Part shown: piece by piece, positions 1 to 9,554 of the stretch | Position numbering within the stretch: the first letter of the stretch is position 1 | How the letters are laid out: the number at the start of each line of letters is the position of its first letter | Origin: Schistocerca nitens | Taxonomy: Eukaryota; Arthropoda; Insecta; Orthoptera; Acrididae | Assembly (NCBI RefSeq): GCF_023898315.1 | Contig: NC_064619.1 | Location: 479,239,376 to 479,303,375 of the forward strand | Reading direction: 5' to 3' | DNA length: 64,000 nucleotides | Made by a program: the position numbers and the translations under genes | Notes under the pieces: generated by a model | The model's database searches: none | What the model was told of the DNA's origin: nothing | The model's input: only the letters and a program-made list of their open reading frames with translations

Positions 1-999
1 AATGACAGCTCTCTACTTTGAACTCACTTTCGTTACAGACGGCATTTTGAAGGCTGCATATAGCGCCGCCACCTATCGGAACTCCATGAAACTATAGGGG
101 CTGAAACGGGAATATTACACGATGTCTCACAACAAATCCCGCGTTTTTTCAATTGAAATTGGCCGAGATAAAAAGCGTTGCATAGGTTATTGAACGCTCT
201 TCGTACTTATACAGAAAGTGTGTGCTGTAGATACTCCCGTGTCCCACAAGATGAAAAGAGCCGTATTCACCGTGCTGCGCCCATTTTTTCTTTGTTTGGC
301 AAACGATTAGGAACCAGAGTGCACCTCTACTGAACTTTATCCCACAAGAAAGTATGGGACTCTCTGAAAAAGTGAGTGAAACATAGTGAAACGAAGATAA
401 TTTGAAATACTACTGCTTTATCAAATAAATATGAAGTTCTATTCGTCTAGGTACTAAGCTACTGCATTACTGATTTCTATTGTTAACTTAAATGAGCTGT
501 TTAATCTCTGTCCTCACTTCTTTCGTATTTGAGTGCTTTTTATGCTCTATGGAATTTCTGCATCCAGTACAGTTAGAGCTTTACTTTCGTTCAACTTCTA
601 CTACTGCCTACATCGTTCAACAAATTTCTGCGTTTGCATTGCATCTTACCGTCTACATCGACCAGACATTCACACACTCAAGCCAGAAGACAATCATTAA
701 TGCATTAATGTAGAGTAATATTAATAATGTCATACTGTTGTAATGCTCAAGAACAACTTAACACCATGATCAAATTAAACAGCAAAGACAAGCAACATCA
801 AACATAATTAAAAGAACTAGAAAAGGTTTTGAAAAGATGAAAGATACACAACTGAGAAAAACTTTTTATATAGTAATGCCCATTACTTCCGTCAGACATT
901 TAAGAGCAGACTGAAGGGATATCAAACCACAAATGTGCGTTCTCTAAATGAAAAAGCGGGAGACTTGGCTTAAACAACAATGAAATTGAAAAATGCTTG
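1..999. other. No feature recognised
   Basis: AT-rich sequence without a convincing coding region, SINE or terminal repeat. The last 150 bases may already belong to the decayed LINE that follows, but I cannot align them to a domain. Confidence 0.4.
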
Positions 1000-1985
1000 C
1001 AAAATATTTTGATCAGTTTCCTAATTGTCCTGAACCAGTCTATAAGCTGGCATTCTCGATCACTCAAGAAAATCTAGGAGAAGATTTACCTCCAACTGTC
1101 AAAGGAACTGAATTAACTAAAACGTAAAAAAAAAAAAACTATTAAGCTTTTGGAGAAAACTATTGCAACTGAACATTTGAAATGGTGTCTACAAAAAATG
1201 AAAAAAACGAGATAACGTTTATCTTTTAGGGTTTTGGAAAAAAAATGCCCAGGACAGTAGAGGCTAGCCTCGATACTTGTGCATAAATTACATAGAAAAG
1301 GCAATGAACAAGAAGTTAAGAACAACAGGGGAATTTTTTTCTTCCAGTTGTATATCAAATAATTTACAAGAGTTTACTAAAGAGGATAGAAAAAACACTG
1401 AACAGTCATTTATGTAATTATCAAGGTGATTTTAGAAAGATCAGAGCAAGTTATTAACAAATAACACAGATTCCTGATTTAAAAGCTACTGTAGTAACGT
1501 CAGTTGATTTCAAAATAGGTTTTTGAGTCCCTTGATAGACAAACAATACGTACAATAATCCGAGAATTTGGTGTTAAATCTGAATTAGCAAATGTATTAC
1601 AGACACAGTGAAATTTTTGGGAGAAATATTTCAGTCCTTCGATATAATCTCTGGTGTACAGTAAGGAGATCACCTATCCCCAGTTATTTTTAATTGTAGT
1701 CCAGAACAAATAGTGAGTATCTGGAACGAAAAACTGAAAGAATTTAAGATTTCAACACTGAGACTGGGAAGAGAAAACAAAAATATTGGAATAAAAGTCT
1801 CACATTTGCAGACGACTTTGCTATACTTTCAGAAAATGGGACATCTGCTGTAACACGAATTATTCTTTTGGAAGAAATAACCGGTGGGGCTACCTTAAGA
1901 ATTTCCGCAGAAAAATTTTGTTTTACACACGTTAAAAATGCACCGAAATTACTGGAAACATATACAGAGCGTACCAAGAGGAATG
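1000..1985 (+). pseudogene. Decayed LINE reverse transcriptase, 5' piece (LINE A)
   Basis: Remnant of a non-LTR retrotransposon polymerase, read in pieces from several frames. Near 1373-1455 the text NSHLCNYQGDFRKIRASY matches the block that precedes RT motif A. Near 1555-1608 REFGVKSELANVLQTQ follows motif A. Near 1663-1695 GDHLSPVIFN is RT motif B, and around 1805-1835 FADDFAILSE is the catalytic motif C. Many stops and frameshifts show that it is long dead. The downstream part of what looks like the same family resumes at about 4250, so roughly 2.2 kb of other DNA now lies between the two pieces. The family is a guess (an RTE-like LINE with a FADDFAIL motif). Confidence 0.65.
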
Positions 1986-3626
1986 CTCATTTGTAGCAGC
2001 TGCTGTATACGGACATATGCCTTATTTCGAATGGATTCTGAGATGGAACACGTTTGTAAAGGGTACGAGTGGAGCAAAAATTGAACCCTATGGGACTACA
2101 TTTGTGATTCTCAAAGGTTTCGATCAATACACCCATCATACAATTTTGACGGTTTTGCTTTATCAGGTTCAGCAGAGTATCTTGTCTCTGCCTGCAATTG
2201 CTCATAGTTTTCATGCTCACATTTCCCATGCCAGGGAGGAAGATCACCCTGGGTGCCTAGATTTTTGTGTTTTTATTCTCATCTTAATTACAATTGACAG
2301 TCAGCACAGTATGTAACTATAACCACCTATCCCGAATATGGATGATCGCTCATTTTGAATGACTGTGGGAGTAATTAATTACGAATGCAAGCAACTAGAT
2401 GCCTTCCAGTGGAAACTCTTGGTTTATCGTTGCAGTAGCAGCCAGTGATAGCCACTGAATGTTATTTTCGAAGCCGGCTCCAGTGGTGACACTGTCGTGA
2501 CACTGAGTCACCAAACGCGGTGGCGTGTCCTCAGGCGTGAGACCGAGCGGTTGCCGTTTCGAATGCAAGCGCTGGAACGCCGTCTTAAAAATTTAGGCCG
2601 AAAGGACCAGGCGTTTTCTCTTCTGTCTTATGATTGGTGGAGACGCTTGCTCTTTCTGAAAAACATTAGCTTCGTGGTTGGTCAGTGGTCCTCCACCAAA
2701 CTGTCGCTCTCGGTAAGCAGAGGTGAAACATTTTAAGTTTTTAGTGAGTGCTTACTGGGGCGCAGACGAGGCCAGTTGGAACAAGCAGTCGCTGCGATGT
2801 GATCAAGAAAGTAGCGATGTTTGAATGGGAGTTACTTCGATTTTGAGTGAGCTTTCTTTATAGCAAGTAAATTCGATCATTAGAGGCAGTGTGGAATTAT
2901 GGTGAATGCTGATTTCATCATCGTTTTACGTAAATTTGGAGGTAACCGAATTCTGTGTAAAATGAGTCATGATGCTCTTCATGTATTGTGTACCCATTTG
3001 ATTGTTATGATTCTTGTTGCTGTGAGGCATACGTTGGCTCTGGTGAATCATTTAGTAATGGTAAGTGGTAAACTTTACTTTCGAATCGTTGTGTATGAAT
3101 AATGACGCGTCCATGTTACGTTCCCTTAATCCAATCAATCCTTTGCTGATAAATGATGGGTTTGTTATTATTGTTTATTTGCATGCAACAATGGGACTAG
3201 TATTTTTTTTGTATGTGTCACGTAAATGCAATTTCAGGAATACGCTACATCCGTTAAATAAATGGTTCATTATGCATCTACTCAGTTCGTTGAATTTCGC
3301 CAGAACGTGCATGCAAGGAAATAGTGCCTCGTGCTCTAATCTTTAACCTCCTGTGTCCTGTGAGAGAAAATTACTTAAATGTCTAGCAGAGTTGAAACAC
3401 TGATCGGTCCTTCCGGAGTTCACTAATTGAAATTCCGTTACGCAGTTTTCTCTTTAGGGTAAAGACTAGAGCTAATAACCAATTAATATTCACGCAACTT
3501 TAGACGATTTGGGACGCAGGGCCGAATAGCTAATGTTAAGAACGGTATCTGTGCACAATTAGCTCTTAGCTAGCCGGTGTTTGTTACAAGGTTGACTACT
3601 TTTAGTTTCTCCTCAGTGCAATTAAC
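1986..3626. other. Unidentified sequence between two LINE A pieces
   Basis: This stretch separates the two parts of LINE A and so is probably later insertion(s). It has short open frames but none with a recognisable domain. I found no terminal repeats that close it off. The mariner-type remnant at 3627 lies in the same insert. Confidence 0.35.
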
Positions 3627-3861
3627 TGGCAACCAAGATCGCCAGACCTTACGTCATTAGATTTTAATTTACGCGGTTTGGATGAAGCCCGAAGTTTTCA
3701 AACGAAAGGTGACTATGCCAGATGATGTGATTGGTCACGTCAAGGACGCTGCTGCCCTCATTGGCTGACGTGCAGAGGCATTCAGACAAGCAACACATGT
3801 TCTCTCAAGAGCGCACAAATGCACTGAAGTTGACGGTGAAATATTCGAACATTTGTTATGA
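3627..3861 (+). pseudogene. Transposase C-terminal remnant, Tc1/mariner superfamily
   Basis: The frame starting at 3627 reads WQPRSPDLTSLDFNLRG, the block around the third catalytic acidic residue of mariner-like (probably DD41D-type) transposases. It is followed by a decayed tail ending EIFEHLL and a stop at about 3861. The N-terminal DNA-binding part and the first two catalytic Asp residues are absent. No terminal inverted repeats (TIRs) were found around it. It is a fossil fragment. Confidence 0.6.
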
Positions 3862-4249
3862 ACTCTACAACAACTGTAATGTAATGCGTACTGTAAAACG
3901 TCTCTAGTGACATCGATGTCGACGGGTTGCTAAACTCAATTTGCCTTCCTTCCCCACTGTAAGGTTAAGAGATGTACATGTTAAAAACATGTATTTTTCA
4001 ACTGATACTTTGTAAAATGCATGTTATAAGGTTTATTAAGTGTTGCACATGTGTAAACCTGAAAACGTATGCAATAATACAGAAAATAAATGACAACGTG
4101 CGTTAAATATATTCTGTTCCAGAAACCATTTGGAATAGGTCACATGCCTATATGACGTTTCTTGCTATGATCGTTCCTGGCAGTATTGACCATCCCTGCT
4201 GGGACAGCACGTATGCGCCAAACTGAAAAGGTTAAAAAAGCTGGTTCGT

Positions 4250-5075
4250 AAAAAGCTGCTGTAGAGATAATGATACATTAAATGGAAACTGCATATGGTA
4301 TAACTAAAGACTATTACTACAAAAAATACCTGCCTAAAAATGAAAAACTATGGCTCGCAGTACACATTAGTGAAGCCGGAATGTCTATATGCAAGAGAAA
4401 AATGATTCAAATGCCTCTGAGCACTATGGGACTTAACATTTGAGGTCATCAGTCCCCTAGAACTTAGAACTACTTAAACCTTATTAACCTAAGGACATCA
4501 CACACAACCATGCCCGAGGCAGGATTCGATCCTGCGACCGTAGCGGTCGCGCAGTTCCAGACTGAAGCGCCTAGAACCGCTCGGCCACACCGGCCGGCTA
4601 TATGCAAGAGAATGACTAGCATTAAATTTTAATTTAGGGAAACTGGATATACTAGGAAGGCGAATCATTAGAAAAATATTAGGCACACGAAAAACCGTGG
4701 AAGGTTGAAATTACGTAATAATGATGATATTTATAGAAACGTAGAACACATATCAGAAGTAATGAAAAAAAGAAGATTAGTATTTTTTAGGTATTTATTC
4801 GAATGCAAGACAGTAGATTAACAAAAAGGTCTTCAGTACTTGTGGGATAAGAAGTCAACAACTTGTTGGATCCACGAGGTGAAAAGGAATTCAGAAAAAA
4901 TAATATAAAAGCTGAACAAATGATTAGGAAAAAGGTATTGAATATGGAAGGATTCCAAGGTAGGAAAACAGAAATCTGGTTTGAAATGGTCGGAAGATAG
5001 GAAGAAAAAAATGGTGATGAGATGGAACAGTATTGGAAGAAAATAATAGAACAACGAATAATGAATTGAAAGTGA
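4250..5075 (+). pseudogene. LINE A, 3' piece (C-terminal domain), split by a SINE
   Basis: Continuation of the LINE at 1000-1985. After removal of the SINE at 4400-4598, the plus strand reads in pieces like the C-terminal region of LINE polyproteins downstream of the RT: KMETAYGITKDYY, then LGKLDILGRRIIRKILG, then HISEVMKKRRLVFF and LWDKKSTT. Stops and shifts are frequent. The SINE insertion postdates this element because its TSD lies in LINE sequence. Confidence 0.6.
4400..4598 (-). mobile_element. SINE family 1 (class II tRNA-like head), full length
   Basis: Short retrotransposon copied by Pol III and mobilised by LINE enzymes. On the minus strand the 5' head has an A-box-like GGCCGAGCGG and a B-box-like GGTTCGAATCC class motif (here mutated to GGATCGAATCC). 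The tail ends in AGAGGCATTTGAATC. A 14-bp TSD (tatatgcaagagaa) lies at 4386-4399 and 4599-4612, so both ends are sharply defined. It sits inside LINE A. Confidence 0.93.
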
Positions 5076-6176
5076 ACATAGTCCTTAGCTGGCCCATTTG
5101 GGAAACTATACACAATGCAAAAGAATCAAAATACCATTTTCTGAAACATTGGCTCAAAGGTGCCTACAGTCTTCCTCTGTAATGGTGCAAAAGCGTTGAG
5201 CCCAGCGACGTCACCTTCGGGATTACTGTTACTTCAAACAGCAACGTGTTGACACACGTGAAAAAAAGGCCTTAGCTCAGAAGTTCATGTGAAATACAGA
5301 GATGTCACATTGGCACCATATTTCACCACACTTTTGCCCAACGCAACCGTAGACGTGTCACACTATCCGAAGGTCGTCACACCTCCGCTTGCCCACATCT
5401 CACCCCTTCTCTTGACGCCTTTATGATGGAGGTCAGAATACGTCATCCAGATTTGAAATAACGCTGTAGTCTAATTGGCGGCTGCGAAAAATGTTTCAGA
5501 CTTGTCGCTGCACACGCAAAACTCCCTGGGACTGGCATCACATACCGTGATCGAAAATGGTAGTTCGCACTGCGATGTGCAACAGAACGTTCTTCACAAC
5601 CTTTTTCACTGCTGACACCCTCCAGACGACGCAACCCTTCTTTAAAGGAATCATACGACTTCAGTCTCATTGATGATGATCTGACCCTTTTGACGTGTGG
5701 CGCGACTGAAATGTTTGCTCTGGTATGTAAGGTGGAACCACTAGGGAACGTTGAAGAGCATTCAACGTAATCTGAAAGTAAACCGAAATATCAAAGGGTG
5801 TTTATGCTCTTTCAGGCTTCCTGTTTGGTGCCCTCCTGTGGCGGATCATGGGACGGTGCAACATCGATACGTACATCAATAATAGGGCAGAGTCCCTTTT
5901 AAACTTACGAATTCGGCAACACCCTTTTGAAATGATTTAAGGATGCAGCATCCGGGAGTGGTAAGTCAGTGAGACCGCTCTCAGCAGAAAAATTTCACAA
6001 AATTTATTTAATAAAATCAGTTCACATCAGGCACACTCTGGTCGCCTGAGTACTTTTTATTATTCAGTTAAGCACTTGCAAATGATTGCAAAACTGTCAA
6101 CAATACATCAAATATTATAAATATGGAAAGATTTGAGGGATCCGTTGAAATGATCTGATGCTGTAAGATTCAAATA
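5076..6176. other. No coding feature recognised; possible short TIR element
   Basis: No domain found. Between about 5794 and 5933 the ends CAAAGGGTGTT and AACACCCTTTTG are near inverted copies, so a tiny non-autonomous DNA element of about 140 bp is possible. I could not confirm a TSD. The rest is unassigned. Confidence 0.3.
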
Positions 6177-6420
6177 CACTCCTGGAAATGGAAAAAAGAA
6201 CACATTGACACCGGTCTGTCAGACCCACCATACTTGCTCCGGACACTGCGAGAGGGCTGTACAAGCAATGATCACACGCACGGCACAGTGGACACACCAG
6301 GAACCGCGGTGTTGGCCGTCGAATGGCGCTAGCTGCGCAGCATTTGTGCACCGCCGCCGTCAGTGTCAGCCAGTTTGCCGTGGCATACGGAGCTCCATCG
6401 CAGTCTTTAACACTGGTAGC

Positions 6421-7443
6421 ATGCCGCGACAGCGTGGACGTGAACCGTATGTGCAGTTGACGGACTTTGAGCGAGGGCGTATAGTGGGCATGCGGGAGGC
6501 CGGGTGGACGTACCGCCGAATTGCTCAACACGTGGGGCGTGAGGTCTCCACAGTACATCGATGTTGTCGCCAGTGGTCGGCGGAAGGTGCACGTGCCCGT
6601 CGACCTGGGACCGGACCGCAGCGACGCACGGATGCACGCCAAGACCGTAGGATCCTACGCAGTGCCGTAGGGGACCGCACCGCCACTTCCCAGCAAATTA
6701 GGGACACTGTTGCTCCTGGGGTATCGGCGAGGACCATTCGCAACCGTCTCCATGAAGCTGGGCTACGGTCCCGCACACCGTTAGGCCGTCTTCCGCTCAC
6801 GCCCCAACATCGTGCAGCCCGCCTCCAGTGGTGTCGCGACAGGCGTGAATGGAGGGACGAATGGAGACGTGTCGTCTTCAGCGATGAGAGTCGCTTCTGC
6901 CTTGGTGCCAATGATGGTCGTATGCGTGTTTGGCGCCGTGCAGGTGAGCGCCACAATCAGGACTGCATACGACCGAGGCAGACAGGGCCAACACCCGGCA
7001 TCATGGTGTGGGGAGCGATCTCCTACACTGGCCGTACACCACTGGTGATCGTCGAGGGGACACTGAATAGTGCACGGTACATCCAAACCGTCATCGAACC
7101 CATCGTTCTACCATTCCTAGACCGGCAAGGGAACTTGCTGTTCCAACAGGACAATGCACGTCCGCATGTATCCCGTGCCACCCAACGTGCTCTAGAAGGT
7201 GTAAGTCAACTACCCTGGCCAGCAAGATCTCCGGATCTGTCCCCCATTGAGCATGTTTGGGACTGGATGAAGCGTCGTCTCACGCGGTCTGCACGTCCAG
7301 CACGAACGCTGGTCCAACTGAGGCGCCAGGTGGAAATGGCATGGCAAGCCGTTCCACAGGACTACATCCAGCATCTCTACGATCGTCTCCATGGGAGAAT
7401 AGCAGCCTGCATTGCTGCGAAAGGTGGATATACACTGTACTAG
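6421..7443 (+). CDS. Tc1-like transposase, 340 codons, intact
   Basis: Transposase that binds the TIRs and cuts and rejoins the element at TA sites in the nucleus. I start it at the ATG at 6421 (MPRQRGREPYVQLTD). The open frame continues upstream to 6205, but the second copy and the position of the first helix-turn-helix favour 6421. Residues about 10-110 form the paired-type HTH DNA-binding region (FERGRIVGMREAGWTYRRIAQ). The DDE domain shows VVFSDESRF (first Asp), LLFQQDNARPH (second Asp) and ARSPDLSPIEH (Glu). I count 32 residues between the second Asp and the Glu, two fewer than the usual DD34E of Tc1. No stop or frameshift is seen. Long antisense frames over this gene are shadows. Confidence 0.95.
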   Translation: MPRQRGREPYVQLTDFERGRIVGMREAGWTYRRIAQHVGREVSTVHRCCRQWSAEGARARRPGTGPQRRTDARQDRRILRSAVGDRTATSQQIRDTVAPGVSARTIRNRLHEAGLRSRTPLGRLPLTPQHRAARLQWCRDRREWRDEWRRVVFSDESRFCLGANDGRMRVWRRAGERHNQDCIRPRQTGPTPGIMVWGAISYTGRTPLVIVEGTLNSARYIQTVIEPIVLPFLDRQGNLLFQQDNARPHVSRATQRALEGVSQLPWPARSPDLSPIEHVWDWMKRRLTRSARPARTLVQLRRQVEMAWQAVPQDYIQHLYDRLHGRIAACIAAKGGYTLY

Positions 7444-7535
7444 TGCCGACATTGTGCATGCTCTGTTGCCTGTGTGTATGTGCCTGTGGTTCTGTCCGTG
7501 TGATCATGTGATGTATCTGACCCCAGGAATGTGTC

Positions 7536-7541
7536 AATAAA
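7536..7541 (+). promoter_or_regulatory. Polyadenylation signal of Tc1-like copy 1
   Basis: AATAAA 93 bases after the transposase stop and inside the right end of the transposon, well placed to end the transposase mRNA. The same hexamer is kept in copy 2 near 29293. Confidence 0.6.
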
Positions 7542-7601
7542 GTTTCCCCTTCCTGGGACAATGAATTCACGGTGTTCTTATTTCAATTTCCAGGAGTGTA
7601 G

Positions 7602-7735
7602 ATATTTAAAAGCGCCACTAATTAAAGTATAACTTAAAATCAAAATGTATTTAAAAGCGCCAGTGATTAAAGCATACAGTTTAAAATAAAAATTATTTCA
7701 AAGCACTAATAATTAGATCAGAAGTCGCTATTAAC
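7602..7735. repeat. Degenerate tandem repeat, unit about 45 bp
   Basis: Three imperfect units begin tatttaaaagcgccac, tatttaaaagcgccag and tatttcaaagcact at about 7604, 7650 and 7695. The array begins immediately beside the TA target of the transposon, so the transposon may have landed at the edge of an existing array. Confidence 0.6.
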
Positions 7736-8141
7736 AAAATAGTTTACGGGCACCACTAATCAGAATAAACACTTAATACAGACAGAATTGCAGTAATACA
7801 AGTTGAATTGCAACTCGTAAATTATACCAGAAACGACAGCCAGAAAACGACGGCGGATAAACTTTGTTCAGAATCTGGTATGAACGTACATGCAGCACAT
7901 GTCTCAACAGGCCGTCCCACCAGATTTGAAGGGATAATACAATAGTTACATTTTAGAGCTCTAAAACAGAAAAAACAACGACATTGGCACCACACCATAA
8001 TATCTTAAAAAATTACGCCAAACTTTTAGTTTTGCAACTCTGTCACACAAGGCCAAGTTAAATGCATTTATCAAAATTAATCTTGCAATACTACAAGAAC
8101 TCACTGACTGTCAGGTCAGGCAGCTAAACACAAAATCCGTG

Positions 8142-8238
8142 TAGGGCGTTTACACCCCAGGTAGTGCAGTACATATACATAAATTTAAATAGGGCGTTTA
8201 CAGCCCAGGTAGTGCAGTAGACATACATAAATTTAAAT
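8142..8238. repeat. Direct tandem duplication, two 48-bp units
   Basis: Units at 8142-8189 and 8190-8238 both start tagggcgtttaca and end cataaatttaaa, with only a few differences. The inside of each unit holds gtagtgcagta. No function is apparent. Confidence 0.85.
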
Positions 8239-9335
8239 TATCAAGTCACACACCTGTTACTATTGTCAACCCCTTTACAATTTACATAAAAGAACACACA
8301 AATGACGGAGAAGTCGAGTTCCCACGAGTACCATTAACCCAAAAGAGAGGGAACATGGTACTCATGTCTCTGATCACTCGAATCTGGGCCAACTAAGCAG
8401 CGCAACAGTCGGTAGGTCACCTAAAGCTGCCATTGGATGTTGATGATAACTGATACAATGATCCTGTAGCGGGTATACCTCAGTGAACTGCATTCGTGAT
8501 GGAATTCCGCATGTAAGTGCTTCAGACCAGGAATGGAAATGCCACGAAGGAACCGACGACCTTATATGCGGCCGCTCATCACACAGCTGACTTCAAACAG
8601 GAAAACCTGCCGTCTTCCCAGGTTAGCACTTGGGACTGTCCTGGGCAAGGTTCATGGGCTCATGGCTGTTAGCAGATTCAATGTAAGCATTACACCCCCT
8701 TCCCCCGTACTGCATATTTTAAAAGGTAGCACATGCAGAAGTCGCATCCTCTCCCGGCGTACCAAAGAAGATCCAAGTCAAAGAAACACTGCTAGTTTAC
8801 CCAAGATAACGATAAGAACACTCATTTCATGTGATTGACGATTTGACAATGGTCGTATTACAATACTTCCATCTGAGCAAGCTGATAGAACTTGCAACTA
8901 CTCGTACAATATGAATAATTAAACCTTGTAAATGGAATTATGCCATAGTTAAATGCAGTAAACGGGTAAAAAGACACAACAGTAACTACACAACTTCAGT
9001 TAGTGGCCAACTCTCCCAATTTAAAGTCTGAATGGTTTCTACCTATAGGAGCCACTTTATTGTAGATCATCCATAATGACAGCTTGTAACTAAACAGTAA
9101 ATTTCTGTAACCAACCCACATCTGTACAGTAAAAAAACTTATAAATGTTCAGCATTTACAAATTACTTTGTGATATGAATGTAAAATGATTCATTCACAT
9201 CATTACCATTTATCGTGCAAAATGATCCATGGAACATGAAACTAACTAGCTAACTAATTAAATTACTTCGCCACTGTCAATGAAGCAGCGCATATCCTTC
9301 AATTATACCTATGTTATTTTTCACCGCCTCCCATT
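8239..9335. other. No feature recognised
   Basis: A 101-codon open frame at 8533-8838 has no recognisable domain and an ordinary chance composition. No TIR, tRNA-like head or LINE block was found. Confidence 0.4.
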
Positions 9336-9346
9336 TGGTTCTGACA

Positions 9347-9543
9347 AATGGTTCAAATGGCTCTGAGCACTATGGGACTCAACTGCTGAGGTCATTAGTC
9401 CCCTAGAACTTAGAACTAGTTAAACCTAACTAACCTAAGGACATCACACACATCCATGCCCGAGGCAGGATTCGAACCTGCGACCGTAGCGGTCTCGCGG
9501 TTCCAGACTGCAGCGCCAGAACCGCGCGGCCACTTCGGCCGGC
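9347..9543 (-). mobile_element. SINE family 1, full length
   Basis: Minus-strand copy with the tail (gttcaaatggctctgagc) on the left and the tRNA-like head (ggccgcgcggttctgg, then the B box ggttcgaatcctg) on the right. The TSD is tggttctgaca at 9336-9346 against tggctctgaca at 9544-9554, ten of eleven bases. Confidence 0.92.
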
Positions 9544-9554
9544 TGGCTCTGACA

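Larger units (their letters stand above)
6177..7598 (+). mobile_element. Tc1-like DNA transposon, complete copy 1
   Basis: A 1,422-bp cut-and-paste transposon. Its TIRs are about 28 bp, starting CACTCCTGGAAAT at 6177 and ending with the inverted ATTTCCAGGAGTG at 7598. They are flanked by TA at 6175-6176 and 7599-7600, the target duplication of this superfamily. It carries one transposase gene and an AATAAA signal near 7536. The inside is GC-rich compared with the AT-rich flanks, consistent with recent arrival. A second copy, lacking its right end, lies at 27934-29333. Confidence 0.96.

Noticed and set aside
6115..6956. Long minus-strand open frames over the Tc1-like transposase (up to 175 codons), repeated at 27860-28713
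   Set aside because: They are antisense shadows of the GC-rich transposase gene, have no domain, and occur only because the sense frame is intact.
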